64,000 nucleotides of DNA. It comes from Qipengyuania vulgaris. Lineage in GTDB: Bacteria; Pseudomonadota; Alphaproteobacteria; Sphingomonadales; Sphingomonadaceae. This document shows, one piece after another, positions 10,651 through 20,032 of the stretch. How positions within the stretch are numbered: the stretch's first letter is position 1; every line of letters starts with the position of its first letter. The notes below the pieces were generated by a model that worked only from the letters and a program-made list of their open reading frames with translations, searched no databases and was not told the DNA's origin. Location of the stretch: the NCBI GenBank assembly GCA_000756795.1, contig CCSI01000001.1:124001-188000 (forward strand), in the 5' to 3' direction. Made by a program: the position numbers and the translations under genes.

Positions 10651-11442
10651 TTAGTTTCTCGTCGCCGCCGCATAGAGCGCGATGGCTGCCGCGTTGGACA
10701 CGTTGAGGCTTTCGATTTCGTTAGAAATCGGCAATTTCGCCAGCGCGTCGCAATGGCTTTCGATATTGTGCCGCATGCCTTCGCCTTCCGCACCCAGCAC
10801 GATGGCGACGGGGCCGGCGGGAAGGGCTTCGGCAAAAGTGGTTTCCGTGTGGCCGGTGAGACCAATGCGCCAGTAACCCGCCTCGGCCATCTCCTCCATC
10901 GCGCGGGCAAGGTTGACCACGCGAATCCACGGGAGGGTCTCAAGCGCGCCGGAAGCGGATTTGGCAATCACGCCGCCTTCGGGCGGGGCATGGCGGTCCT
11001 GCGTCACGAGCGCAGCAGCGTTGAAAGCCACCGCCGAGCGCATGATGGCGCCGACATTGTGCGGGTCGGTTACCTGGTCGAGCACGACGATAGGCCGCGC
11101 CGGGTCGCCATCGAGCACGTCGGAGAGAAACTGGTCCTCCAGCGCCGCGCATTCGAGCACCAGCCCCTGATGGGGTGCATCCTTGGCGACCAGCCGCGCA
11201 AGGTCCTGCACATCGGCATATTCCACGGGAAAATCGGGCGGCAGCTCGCCGTCGAGCGATGCCACGCCTTCGCGCGTTGCCCACAGCTTGCGGTGCTGGC
11301 GCTCGGGGTTCTTTAGCGCCGCCTCGACCGCGTGGCGGCCCCACAGGCGCACATGGCCCGCGCTTGCCCGGCCACTGCCGCGCCCGCCCTTCATCCTGCC
11401 AGCCCGGCCCCTTAGTGCGCGTTTGCGTTCGCCTTTTGCCAT
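10651..11442 (-). CDS. rlmB: 23S rRNA 2'-O-ribose methyltransferase, TrmH/RlmB (SPOUT) family
   Basis: The 263-residue protein has a short basic N-terminus (Arg/Gly/Lys-rich), then LWGRHAVEAALKNPER of the substrate-binding domain, and the SPOUT knot with the three family motifs: DQVTDPHNVGAIMRSA, VAIVLGAEGEGM, and ESLNVSNAAAIALYA. RlmB methylates G2251 of 23S rRNA; other TrmH members act on tRNA G18, so the exact target is inferred. The ATG at 11442 is chosen because GAGGA lies at proper distance; a longer in-frame reading to 11493 lacks one. The unit is divergent from tRNA-Tyr. Confidence 0.92.
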   Translation of the reverse strand: MAKGERKRALRGRAGRMKGGRGSGRASAGHVRLWGRHAVEAALKNPERQHRKLWATREGVASLDGELPPDFPVEYADVQDLARLVAKDAPHQGLVLECAALEDQFLSDVLDGDPARPIVVLDQVTDPHNVGAIMRSAVAFNAAALVTQDRHAPPEGGVIAKSASGALETLPWIRVVNLARAMEEMAEAGYWRIGLTGHTETTFAEALPAGPVAIVLGAEGEGMRHNIESHCDALAKLPISNEIESLNVSNAAAIALYAAATRN

Positions 11443-11597
11443 TAAATTTGTCCTCAATTCGAGATTGCGTGGCGCTCCTGCCAGCGAGGGCATTGACAGG
11501 CAAGCGCCGCTTCGCCAAAGGGGCGCCTCTCGGCAGGGGATACCAAGCGAATCCCCGCTTCTTTACCCGATAATTCGGGCAAATGGCGAACCGGTGT

Positions 11598-11683
11598 GGA
11601 CAGGTGGCCGAGTGGTTAAAGGCAGCAGACTGTAAATCTGCCCGCGCAAGCGTACGCTGGTTCGAATCCAGCCCTGTCCACCA
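11598..11683 (+). tRNA. tRNA-Tyr (GTA)
   Basis: An 86-base class II tRNA with a long variable arm. The acceptor stem is GGACAGG/CCTGTCC, the anticodon GTA lies at 11632-11634 in the loop CTGTAAA, the T-loop is TTCGAAT and CCA is encoded at the 3' end. It is isolated between rlmB and the KAS III gene. Confidence 0.97.
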
Positions 11684-11752
11684 TTCGCCTCATCCATGAA
11701 TGTGCGGTCCCTTTCGCTTGCTAGGCGACGAGGGCGCGACTAGGCACGGCGC

Positions 11753-12895
11753 ATGACTCACGATGCCCAGCTGACCGGACGCCCGGTCATTTCGTCGACC
11801 GGCCTGTTCACGCCCGAAGAAAGCATTTCGAACGCGGAACTCGTCGAAAGTTTCAATGAATATGTGAAGCGCCACAATGCGGCGAATGCCGATGCCATCG
11901 CCGCAGGCGAGATGGAGCCGCTTGCTGAAAGCTCGGTCGAGTTCATCGAGAAGGCGAGCGGTATCAAGGCGCGCCACGTCATGGCGAAAGAGCCTGTGCT
12001 CGACCCCGATGTGATGGCACCGCGCTGGCCGCAGCGTCCGAATGACGAGATTTCCATCTTGGCCGAAATCGGCGTGAAGGCCGCGCGTCAGGCGCTCGAG
12101 CGGGCAGGGCGCGATGCCAAGGATGTCGACGCGGTACTGTGTGCTGCCTCCAACATGGAGCGGCCCTATCCGGCGATGGCGATCGAGATCCAGCAGGCGC
12201 TGGGTATCGAAGGTTTCGGCTTCGACATGAATGTCGCGTGTTCCTCGGCCACTTTCGGTGTCCAGACTGCCGCCGACTATATCCGCGCAGGTAATGCAAA
12301 GAGCGTGCTCGTCGTCAGCCCCGAAATTACCAGCGGCCACCTGAACTGGCGCGACCGGGACAGCCATTTCATCTTCGGCGACGTCGCAACCGCAGTGCTG
12401 GTCGAGGACGCCGCGGTCGCTCCGGCAGAGCATTGGGACATCATTGGCACCAAGCTGAAGACCGTTTTCTCGAACAACATCCGCAACAATTTCGGCTTCC
12501 TCAACCGCGCCTATCCCGAGGACGCTTGCGGGCCGGACAAGCTGTTCGTCCAGGAAGGCCGCAAGGTCTTCAAGGAAGTCGTGCCCATGGTCGCTCAGAT
12601 GATTGTCGACGAGGCAGAGCGGCTGGACCTCGACCCGCAAGGCCTGCGCCGCTTGTGGCTGCATCAGGCCAATACCGGCATGAACCGCCTGATTGCGCAT
12701 CGCGTGCTCGGTCACGAGGCGAATGAGGACGAGAGCCCGACCGTGCTCGATACCTATGGCAACACCTCGAGCGCGGGCTCGATTATCGCCTTCCACCTCC
12801 ATAGCGAGGATTTGGCGAGCGGCGATACCGGCCTCATCTGCAGCTTCGGTGCAGGCTATTCGGCCGGTACGGTTTTCGTGCGCAAGGTGGCGTGA
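11753..12895 (+). CDS. Beta-ketoacyl-ACP synthase III family protein (long form)
   Basis: A thiolase-fold condensing enzyme of 380 residues with the Cys-His-Asn triad of the FabH family: Cys163 in NVACSSAT, His304 in WLHQAN and Asn337 in YGNTSSAG. The C-terminus has GAGYSAGTVFVRK. It is longer than E. coli FabH (317 residues), with an extended N-terminal part (residues 30-75), a form seen beside typical FabH in many alphaproteobacteria. It joins an acyl-CoA starter to malonyl-ACP or a related donor; the substrate is not readable here. The next genes make phospholipids, which fits a lipid role. Confidence 0.88.
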   Translation: MTHDAQLTGRPVISSTGLFTPEESISNAELVESFNEYVKRHNAANADAIAAGEMEPLAESSVEFIEKASGIKARHVMAKEPVLDPDVMAPRWPQRPNDEISILAEIGVKAARQALERAGRDAKDVDAVLCAASNMERPYPAMAIEIQQALGIEGFGFDMNVACSSATFGVQTAADYIRAGNAKSVLVVSPEITSGHLNWRDRDSHFIFGDVATAVLVEDAAVAPAEHWDIIGTKLKTVFSNNIRNNFGFLNRAYPEDACGPDKLFVQEGRKVFKEVVPMVAQMIVDEAERLDLDPQGLRRLWLHQANTGMNRLIAHRVLGHEANEDESPTVLDTYGNTSSAGSIIAFHLHSEDLASGDTGLICSFGAGYSAGTVFVRKVA

Positions 12896-12936
12896 GCGGC
12901 TTGTGACCGTTCACCCGAGCGCCTAAGCCCGCTGCC

Positions 12937-13686
12937 ATGGCAGGAGACATCCAAGACAATCGCGGGCGCGGCGAAGCGCTCACGAACTTCCCGCGTATCC
13001 ACCCCGAAGGGCGCAAATTCGGGCTTGCCGTACTGGGCCTCTCGCTTGTCACCGCGTGGTTTGCGTGGGAGACGATTGCCTGGCCGCTCTTCTTCCTGTC
13101 GCTGCTGGTATTCGCCTTTTTCCGCGACCCGGAACGCGTCGTGCCGCAGGACGACCGCTTTATCGTCGCGCCTGCCGACGGGCGCGTGGTGCAGATAGCC
13201 GAGGTGGTCCCGCCGCGCGAACTGGTGGTGGACGATGGCAGCGATACAGAAGGTCTTGCGCCCGTGCCGGTGGTCCGCATCTCGATTTATCTCTCGCTGC
13301 TCGACGTGCACATCAACCGCACGCCGATCGGCGGGATGGTTCGCAGGGTCATCTACATCCCCGGCAAGTTCATCAATTCGGACCTCGACAAGGCGAGCGA
13401 GGATAACGAGCGCCAGCACATCCTGATCGAACGTTCGGACGGGCTGAAGGTCGGCATGACCCAGATTGCGGGCCTCGTCGCCCGGCGCATCGTGGCTTTT
13501 GCGAAACCGGGGGACACGCTGGGCGTTGGACAGCGCGTGGGGATGATTCGCTTCGGTAGCCGGGTCGATGTCTACCTGCCTGCCGGGACTGGCTCCTACG
13601 TGATGCTGGGCCAGAAGACCGTAGCGGGCGAAACCGTACTTGCTGCCGTGGGAAGCCAGCCGCTGCTGGAAGGAGTGTCGCAATGA
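12937..13686 (+). CDS. psd: Phosphatidylserine decarboxylase (proenzyme, small type)
   Basis: The 249-residue protein has an N-terminal membrane anchor (LAVLGLSLVTAWFAWETIAWPLFFLSLL split by a tryptophan), then FFRDPERVVPQDDRFIVAPADGRV and the self-cleavage site FGS at Gly207-Ser208, where the pyruvoyl group forms. It converts phosphatidylserine to phosphatidylethanolamine. Its last codons overlap pssA by four bases (ATGA), so substrate maker and user are translationally coupled. Confidence 0.95.
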   Translation: MAGDIQDNRGRGEALTNFPRIHPEGRKFGLAVLGLSLVTAWFAWETIAWPLFFLSLLVFAFFRDPERVVPQDDRFIVAPADGRVVQIAEVVPPRELVVDDGSDTEGLAPVPVVRISIYLSLLDVHINRTPIGGMVRRVIYIPGKFINSDLDKASEDNERQHILIERSDGLKVGMTQIAGLVARRIVAFAKPGDTLGVGQRVGMIRFGSRVDVYLPAGTGSYVMLGQKTVAGETVLAAVGSQPLLEGVSQ

Positions 13687-14525
13687 GCCTGCTGAACGAG
13701 CCGACCCCGCGCGTGGAGGACGAAGAACGTGCGCGCCTCGGGCCCAAGGCCGCGGAAGACGAGAAACCGGTTCTCGGCAGGTCTCGCGGGCTTAGCCTTC
13801 GGGCCATGGCGCCCAATGCGATTACCGCCGCTGCGCTGTGCTCGGGCTTGACCGGCATTCGCTTTGCCATTGGCGAACAATGGGCGGCAGCGGCCGTTGC
13901 GGTTATCGTCGCCGGAATTCTCGACGGGATGGACGGGCGCATCGCGCGCCTGCTCAAGGCCCAGTCGCGGTTCGGGGCCGAGCTCGACAGCCTCGCCGAT
14001 TCATTGAGCTTCGGCACCGCGCCCGCGATCATCATTTACCTCTGGTCGCTTTCGGCAGAGCCGCGCTGGGGCTGGTTCGCCGCGCTCGCGCTTGCAATCT
14101 GCTGTGCCCTACGCCTCGCGCGCTTCAACGCGCAAATCGATACCGAGGACCAGCCGCATAAATCGCTAGGCTTCCTGACGGGTGTTCCGGCTCCGATGGG
14201 GGCGGGGCTCGCCTTCATGCCGTTCTACCTCTGGATGGCGACCGACATCGATCTGTTCCGCGAACCCATCTTTGTGGCGCCCTGGATACTAGCAACTGCA
14301 TTGCTGATGATATCGAGCATGGCGACGCCAAGCTGGACCTCGCTGCGTCCGCGACGGGGTATTCGCTTGTGGGTGCTGGTCTTCGTCGGGCTGTTGTTCG
14401 GCGCGCTGATGCTGGAGCCGTGGTGGACGCTGAGTGTAATCGGTATCGGCTATCTTGCGCTGTTGCCGTTCACGCTGATGCGTTACGCGCGGCTCAAGCG
14501 GCGCGCAGCGTCACCTTCCGAATGA
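13683..14525 (+). CDS. pssA: CDP-diacylglycerol--serine O-phosphatidyltransferase
   Basis: An integral membrane CDP-alcohol phosphatidyltransferase of 280 residues. The diagnostic motif DG-x2-AR-x8-G-x3-D-x3-D is intact in DGMDGRIARLLKAQSRFGAE followed by LDSLAD. Six to eight membrane segments follow. It makes phosphatidylserine from CDP-diacylglycerol and serine; Psd, encoded just upstream, uses the product. The 3' end overlaps the convergent small membrane-protein gene by 32 bases. Confidence 0.95.
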   Translation: MSLLNEPTPRVEDEERARLGPKAAEDEKPVLGRSRGLSLRAMAPNAITAAALCSGLTGIRFAIGEQWAAAAVAVIVAGILDGMDGRIARLLKAQSRFGAELDSLADSLSFGTAPAIIIYLWSLSAEPRWGWFAALALAICCALRLARFNAQIDTEDQPHKSLGFLTGVPAPMGAGLAFMPFYLWMATDIDLFREPIFVAPWILATALLMISSMATPSWTSLRPRRGIRLWVLVFVGLLFGALMLEPWWTLSVIGIGYLALLPFTLMRYARLKRRAASPSE

Positions 14526-14736
14526 CCGGATAGGCGCGCGGCTGGCGACCGAAGCCGTTGCCACTACTTGAAACTACCGACGGCCTCTGGCCGACGCCTG
14601 CCGTCGCATATCCTGCCTTCATCCGCTGCCGGAACAGGTCGAAAGCGGACCACCAACGCAGTCCGCTATCGGCGAGCACGAGAACCGTCGCCACGCTGGC
14701 GAGGGCAAAGGCGGCAATGAGAACAGTTGCGAACAT
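14494..14736 (-). CDS. Small single-pass membrane protein, candidate SOS-controlled gene
   Basis: The 80-residue product begins MFATVLIAAFALASVATVLV, one hydrophobic segment at the very N-terminus, then a basic, disordered-looking tail with QRPSVVSSSGNGFGRQPRAYP. GGAGGAG lies nine bases before ATG 14736; an in-frame ATG nine bases earlier (14745) touches that ribosome site and is less likely. A consensus-like promoter with a LexA-type box lies about 105 bases upstream. No family is recognised. Size and topology are like SOS-induced division inhibitors, for example Caulobacter SidA, but that is inference. It converges with and overlaps pssA. Confidence 0.72.
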   Translation of the reverse strand: MFATVLIAAFALASVATVLVLADSGLRWWSAFDLFRQRMKAGYATAGVGQRPSVVSSSGNGFGRQPRAYPVIRKVTLRAA

Positions 14737-14840
14737 ATCGGCCATCTCCTCCCCGCCTGCCTGTGCACAAAGCTGTTGACAGCCGGGGTAAATTTACGGG
14801 AAAACCCCTAAATCCCGCTGGGCGTTCCAGCGATGAGAAC

Positions 14841-14869
14841 AATGTTCCCGTTTTGTTCTTGGCTGTCAA
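14841..14869 (-). promoter_or_regulatory. Candidate LexA (SOS) box inside a promoter
   Basis: Read on the minus strand: TTGACA (14869-14864), 17 bases, then AACATT (14846-14841). The spacer and -10 region contain GAAC-N7-GAAC (14857-14843), which on the plus strand is GTTC-N7-GTTC, the direct-repeat LexA box of alphaproteobacteria. A LexA dimer here would cover the space between -35 and -10 of the small membrane-protein gene. A single GTTC-N7-GTTC is expected about once or twice by chance in 64 kb, so the placement is the main support. Confidence 0.55.
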
Positions 14870-15090
14870 GCGCTTTTCGCGCCCGGATTCCCTTTTTCTG
14901 CGACGAATTGAGACTGGATTTCTCCGGTAAAGCCCCCTATGTGCGCGCCGTTCGCTACAGAATCGGCCAATTCGGGCCATTTCGAAGGCGGGCAAATCCA
15001 CATGGAAGGCGCTCATACCGGTGCCCGTCGCGGGATACTCCGCACCACGGGTTCCAGCCTTCCAGAGGTACAACCGGAAAGGAAATGACC
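14870..15090 (+). other. Untranslated leader region of rpsB
   Basis: About 220 bases between the candidate SOS promoter and rpsB hold no convincing gene. An in-frame extension of rpsB through this stretch to 14833 exists but lacks family similarity. No promoter for rpsB could be assigned with confidence; TTGACA at 14776 has no matching -10. The stretch may be a leader for S2 autoregulation, which is known in other bacteria but not shown by sequence here. Confidence 0.35.
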
Positions 15091-15840
<750 letters not shown>

Positions 15841-15895
15841 GCCCGTACCCGTTCGGCGGGGGCGCAATGTCCCCGTCACATTTGCGAGATACGCG

Positions 15896-15934
15896 CCGGG
15901 CCGCTGACACCAGCAGGCCCGGTGCCTTCGCACC
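15896..15934 (+). promoter_or_regulatory. Two consecutive hairpins in the rpsB-tsf gap
   Basis: Stem 1 pairs CCGGGCCGCTG (15896-15906) with CAGC-A-GGCCCGG (15911-15922) around an ACAC loop. Stem 2 pairs GGTGC with GCACC (15921-15934) around CTTC. They share two bases and so may exclude each other. No T-run follows, so they could be a processing or attenuation site that sets the tsf to rpsB ratio rather than a full terminator. Confidence 0.4.
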
Positions 15935-15959
15935 AAAACCTCCCAAGAAGGAAATTACC

Positions 15960-16886
15960 ATGGCTGCATTCACTGCTGCTGACGTAAAGGCCCTGCGCGA
16001 GAAGACCGGCGCGGGCATGATGGACGCCAAGAAGGCGCTCGAAGCCGCTGGCGGCGATATCGAAGCCGCTGTCGACGCACTGCGCGCCAAGGGCCTCGCC
16101 ACCGCACAGAAGAAGTCGAGCCGCACCGCGGCTGAAGGCCTCGTCGGCATCGCCGTCGAAGGCACTCGCGGCGTTGCCGTCGAAGTGAACTCGGAAACCG
16201 ACTTCGTCGCGAAGAACGACCAGTTCCAGGACTTCGTCCGCAAGACCACCGAAGTGGCGCTGACCACCGACGGTGACGATGTCGAAACGCTCAAGAACGC
16301 TGCCTACCCCACCGGTGGCACCGTTGCCGAAAAGCTGACCAACAACGTCGCCACCATCGGCGAGAACCAGCAGATCCGCCGCATGAAAACCGTTTCGGTT
16401 TCGAACGGCGTCATCGTGCCCTACATGCACAACGCTGTCGCTCCCGACCTCGGCAAGATCGGCGTGCTGGTTGCCCTCGAAAGCGAAGGCGACAAGGCCA
16501 AGCTGGAAGAACTGGGCAAGAAGCTCGGCATGCACATCGCCGCTGCCTTCCCGCAGGCGCTGACCGCTGACGGTCTCGACGCAGAAGTGATCGAGCGCGA
16601 GCGTGCCATCGCTCAGGAAAAGGCTGCCGAAAGCGGCAAGCCCGAAAACGTCCAGGAAAAGATGGTCGAAGGCGCGGTCAACAAATACGCCAAGGAAAAC
16701 GCGCTGCTCAGCCAGATCTACGTGATCGACAACAAGACGCCGATCGCACAGGTCGTCGAGCAGGCCGGCAAGGACGTCGGCGCCAAGGTCGAACTGGTGG
16801 ACTACGTCCGCTTCCAGCTCGGCGAAGGCATCGAGAAGGAAGAAACCGACTTCGCAGCCGAAGTGGCAGCTGCCGTCGGCGGCTAA
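15960..16886 (+). CDS. tsf: Translation elongation factor Ts
   Basis: The 308-residue protein has the UBA-like N-terminus [25 protein letters not shown], then [28 protein letters not shown] of the core, and the C-terminal module ending [14 protein letters not shown]. It is the nucleotide exchange factor of EF-Tu. The frame is open upstream to 15732, but ATG 15960 has AAGGAAATTACC before it, nearly the same leader as rpsB. A terminator follows. Confidence 0.98.
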   Translation: MAAFTAADVKALREKTGAGMMDAKKALEAAGGDIEAAVDALRAKGLATAQKKSSRTAAEGLVGIAVEGTRGVAVEVNSETDFVAKNDQFQDFVRKTTEVALTTDGDDVETLKNAAYPTGGTVAEKLTNNVATIGENQQIRRMKTVSVSNGVIVPYMHNAVAPDLGKIGVLVALESEGDKAKLEELGKKLGMHIAAAFPQALTADGLDAEVIERERAIAQEKAAESGKPENVQEKMVEGAVNKYAKENALLSQIYVIDNKTPIAQVVEQAGKDVGAKVELVDYVRFQLGEGIEKEETDFAAEVAAAVGG

Positions 16887-16914
16887 GCGACACACTCGCT
16901 TCCTACACGAATTG

Positions 16915-16945
16915 GGCCGCCGGGGTGTTCGCCGGCGGCCTTTTT
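16915..16945 (+). terminator. Rho-independent terminator of rpsB-tsf
   Basis: Nine-base arms GGCCGCCGG (16915-16923) and CCGGCGGCC (16932-16940) flank an eight-base loop and are followed by TTTTT. It lies 28 bases after the tsf stop codon. Confidence 0.92.
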
Positions 16946-17021
16946 CGTGCGTGACTGGAATGCGTCGACCTTTGAGCCAACGCTCGCAATGCAAAGAAGA
17001 GGGGCTCTAGACTTTACCAAG

Positions 17022-17954
17022 TCAAAACCTTCGCATGAAGCCGACGCGTGTCTGGAAGTATCTGTAGTCGCCACCTACTGAGGCGTTGTCCCCGGGCGCA
17101 TTGGTGTAGGTCAGGTCCCCAAGAAACTGCCAGTTCTCGTCATTTTTCGGACTGCGGACGCGCAGGTTAAGGAAATCGGAGCGGCGCCAATCCGTGTCCG
17201 CGTCCCGCTGGCCGCCGATTCCAGCCGCGCCGACGAGTTCCCAACCATTCACGAACCGCCGCATCTGCATCACAGGCAGGACCTGTGCGTACCAGCGCGG
17301 CGAATAGTAGTCGAATTCGTTCGGATCGCTCGAATGGAAATACCGGGTGCGCAACTGGCCGCTTAGGCCGATATCTTCCTTGATGACATGAACGTAGTTT
17401 GCCCTTGCGTGCAGGCGGACATTCTCGCCGGTGAACTCCTGAACTCCGCCAAGCACGGTGAAAACATTCCTGTCGTCGGCCGGGATGTCGAGGGCGGCCC
17501 CGAGGAACGTCGAATAGATCCCCTCATCGAGCCCTCTCGGCGTGGTTACAATGTCACGCTCTACAAAAGCTTCCTTGCGCCAGACCGAGTTGTCATGGAC
17601 CGATGCGGATCCGATGATGGTGTCGCCATCCGTACCGACAAGCGCCGACCAGTTCCAGTCACCTGTCACGTCTTCTGCGCGCAGGAAAATGCGCTCACGT
17701 TCGCGAACGCCGGTATCAGATGGATTGTACCATGCCTTTTCCAGCCTGATGCCGTAGCGGCGTTCTTCACTACGGTTGTCGAAGTCCAGGTCGAGCGCAC
17801 CGCGTACTATCTCGGTATCGTCACTGTCGCTCGAATAGAAAATTTCGGCCCCGGCAGCAGGCGCAGATTCGAGATCCTGCGCAAATGCGACCTGGGGCGA
17901 TATGACCAGCAAAGCCATCACGGCTGAACCGATGCGGGCGGATTTCAATTCCAT
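17022..17954 (-). CDS. Predicted outer-membrane beta-barrel protein of an exopolysaccharide-type locus
   Basis: The 310-residue protein has a signal peptide (MELKSARIGSAVMALLVISPQVAFA) and then alternating polar/hydrophobic strands with many Tyr, Trp and Arg, ending in Phe (VGFMRRF), the signature of an outer-membrane barrel. Strand-like motifs include FYSSDSDDTEIVRGALD and YYSPRWYAQVLPVMQM. It overlaps the end of the glycosyltransferase gene by ten bases. Size and context recall the barrel of PgaA or YaiO-family proteins, but there is no TPR region as in PgaA. Function as an export pore is inferred from the partner gene. Confidence 0.7.
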   Translation of the reverse strand: MELKSARIGSAVMALLVISPQVAFAQDLESAPAAGAEIFYSSDSDDTEIVRGALDLDFDNRSEERRYGIRLEKAWYNPSDTGVRERERIFLRAEDVTGDWNWSALVGTDGDTIIGSASVHDNSVWRKEAFVERDIVTTPRGLDEGIYSTFLGAALDIPADDRNVFTVLGGVQEFTGENVRLHARANYVHVIKEDIGLSGQLRTRYFHSSDPNEFDYYSPRWYAQVLPVMQMRRFVNGWELVGAAGIGGQRDADTDWRRSDFLNLRVRSPKNDENWQFLGDLTYTNAPGDNASVGGDYRYFQTRVGFMRRF

Positions 17955-19339
17955 TGTTTCTTGCCTCCGAAGAGTTCGGCGAAATAGCCCCAGACCGAGA
18001 CCGGCTGCATCAGCAGCGGATAGATGAAAGCGTAGAGCAGGAAGCCGACTCCGCTACGCTTCATGTCCACATCCATGCGTTTGAGCATGCGGGTCTGGAT
18101 TCGATAGATGACGAGATTCCAAAGTGCCGCCAGAGGCAGCACGAGAAGAGTGATCGGTCCCGCAAGCCAGAATATCCCGAGGAAAGCGAGTATCAGGCCG
18201 GGTAGAAATGCGAATGTGAAAGTCAGGTCGATGCTGACGAACAGCAGGTTCCACCAGATGAACATGGTGCGCATCCTTGGCATCGACAGGAGCGACTTGT
18301 GGATCGACAGCGCTTCGATCATCCCGCGCGCCCAGCGCTTGCGCTGCTTGGCCAGGCCTTTGAAAGTTTCGGGCGCGTGGGTCCAGGCAATCGCATCTTC
18401 GGCGTGACGCACCACCAGGCCTTTACGCAATAGCGACCAGGTAAGGACAATATCCTCGCCTACGGTGTCCGGCCAGCCGCCCGCATCGATCACTGCTTGC
18501 TTGCGGTAAATCGAAAAGGCGCCTTGGGCCACCAGCGTGCCGTAATACATCCCCTGCATGCGCTTTACCGCCGCTATGCCGTGAAAATAATCCCATTGCT
18601 GCGCGCGGGTGATCCAGCTCTCGTCGTAATTCGACACGAAAACCGCCCCTGCAACCGCGACGGTATCGGGCGGGCTGGCGGTCAGGTGTTCGACCAGGCT
18701 CACGATGCAACCCCGTTCCAGACGAGTGTCGGCATCGATCGTGATCAACAGGTCGTGACTGGCAAGTTCGAGGCCATGATTGAGTACCCGTGCTTTCCCG
18801 CGGTTCTCCGCCTCTCGTATCAACCGAAGGGTCTTGTTGGGGAGGGCTGCGAATATTGCTTCGCAATCTCGCACGCGTTCCGGTGTTTCGTCAGTCGAGC
18901 CATCATCCATCACCAGAATTTCGAGCTCACCCGGGTATTCCAGCGTTGAAATGCTGCGCAGCGTATCGCCGATAAGTTCCTCTTCTTGATATGCCGCGAC
19001 AAGAATTGAAATCGACGGCCAGTGCTTTGGCGTCTCGCGACGGGATTCCGGTCGCAAGACAAGGCTGATGAGCAGGAATGCATTCATGAAGCCCGGAACG
19101 TAAGCGATGAATGTCAGAACGAAGAGGGCAACTATCGGATGCGCGAGGTCGCCCAGATCGCTCAGCCACGGCAGGGACATCCAGATGCTGAAGAGTACCC
19201 ATGCCAGCGCGAAAATAATGGCGACCATGAAGCGACCGCGAACCTTCCGGCGGCGCTTGTCCCAATAATCATCGCTGCGCACGACATGGGGCGGCGAGTT
19301 GCTAAGTGCTTGTGCCACGGAATACGACCCTTGCGTCAC
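17945..19339 (-). CDS. Processive family 2 glycosyltransferase (PgaC/BcsA-like)
   Basis: The 464-residue membrane enzyme has two N-terminal membrane segments, a GT-A domain and three to four C-terminal segments. Processive GT2 motifs are all visible: DDGST, DADTR (DxD), VGEDIVLTW (ED) and QRKRWARG (QxxRW). The nearest well-known type is PgaC, which polymerises beta-1,6-GlcNAc; cellulose or hyaluronan synthases share these motifs, so the sugar is open. GTG 19339 has no clear ribosome site; the GTG at 19318 (AQALSNSPP) behind AAGGG is an alternative. It is followed by the barrel gene with a ten-base overlap. Confidence 0.85.
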   Translation of the reverse strand: MTQGSYSVAQALSNSPPHVVRSDDYWDKRRRKVRGRFMVAIIFALAWVLFSIWMSLPWLSDLGDLAHPIVALFVLTFIAYVPGFMNAFLLISLVLRPESRRETPKHWPSISILVAAYQEEELIGDTLRSISTLEYPGELEILVMDDGSTDETPERVRDCEAIFAALPNKTLRLIREAENRGKARVLNHGLELASHDLLITIDADTRLERGCIVSLVEHLTASPPDTVAVAGAVFVSNYDESWITRAQQWDYFHGIAAVKRMQGMYYGTLVAQGAFSIYRKQAVIDAGGWPDTVGEDIVLTWSLLRKGLVVRHAEDAIAWTHAPETFKGLAKQRKRWARGMIEALSIHKSLLSMPRMRTMFIWWNLLFVSIDLTFTFAFLPGLILAFLGIFWLAGPITLLVLPLAALWNLVIYRIQTRMLKRMDVDMKRSGVGFLLYAFIYPLLMQPVSVWGYFAELFGGKKQWN

Positions 19340-19487
19340 TTTTAATGAGATTGTCCGGCTTGCGGAGTGAGCAGCAAGCCGCCGAGGAAGCGAATAAACC
19401 TGATCTTAAAACTGATGCCTTACTCCGTGCGCAAGCAGCAGGAGATTGGCGATGCAGGACGTTCTGCTCGACCGGTTCATTGACGGA

Positions 19488-19805
19488 CTAATTGTCATCG
19501 GAATTTTTGCCGGGAAGGTTGCGATCGCTTACGTCGGCTTTTGAGCCTCCAGCGTTGGCGGGTGGCACGACAGCTTTTGCTCGCGCTTCAATGCTCTCTA
19601 CTACGCCCTTCAAATTAGGGGGCTCGGCAAGCCGTTCATTCTTTCGAGCGTCATCGATCGTGCTCCACGCAGCCCAAACCAGTCCCAACGCGCCCAAGGA
19701 GGCCAATCCGGCAAGTCCGAAAACCCCAAATGGACGACTGTTGCGGTAGCGATAGGCACCGCCCTCCGCATCACTCGGACGACTTTCCAGCTGATTTTGC
19801 GACAT
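19488..19805 (-). CDS. Small single-pass membrane protein upstream of the glycosyltransferase
   Basis: The 105-residue product (start ATG 19805, SQNQLESRPSDAEGG) has one hydrophobic segment, FGVFGLAGLASLGALGLVWA, and a mostly polar tail with KGVVESIEARAKAVVPPANA. The frame extends to 19856 without a ribosome site. It could be a PgaD-like helper of the synthase encoded 150 bases downstream on the same strand, but PgaD has two membrane segments, so this is weak. GC content here is lower than in neighbouring housekeeping genes. Confidence 0.6.
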   Translation of the reverse strand: MSQNQLESRPSDAEGGAYRYRNSRPFGVFGLAGLASLGALGLVWAAWSTIDDARKNERLAEPPNLKGVVESIEARAKAVVPPANAGGSKADVSDRNLPGKNSDDN

Positions 19806-20032
19806 GAGAACGCGACCCTGAACAATTCTTGCCTTTTGGCGGATTGGGGTCATCAACGCACGAGCTGCGCATTTTCATCCAACGAAACAAAAAAAGTGTT
19901 CGAAGCGTCTCTTCGTGGCACATCGCCAACGATTCCCGGAACCGGATTACGCGCATTGATGAGGCTAGCCCCTAGCGCGCCTTATCCTTCGCCGCTAAGG
20001 ACCCCCAAACCCCATAAATAGAGTTGCCCCGC

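Noticed and set aside
14776-14805. TTGACA upstream of rpsB as its promoter
   Set aside because: No -10 match at 16-18 bases; the plausible promoter found nearby reads on the other strand.
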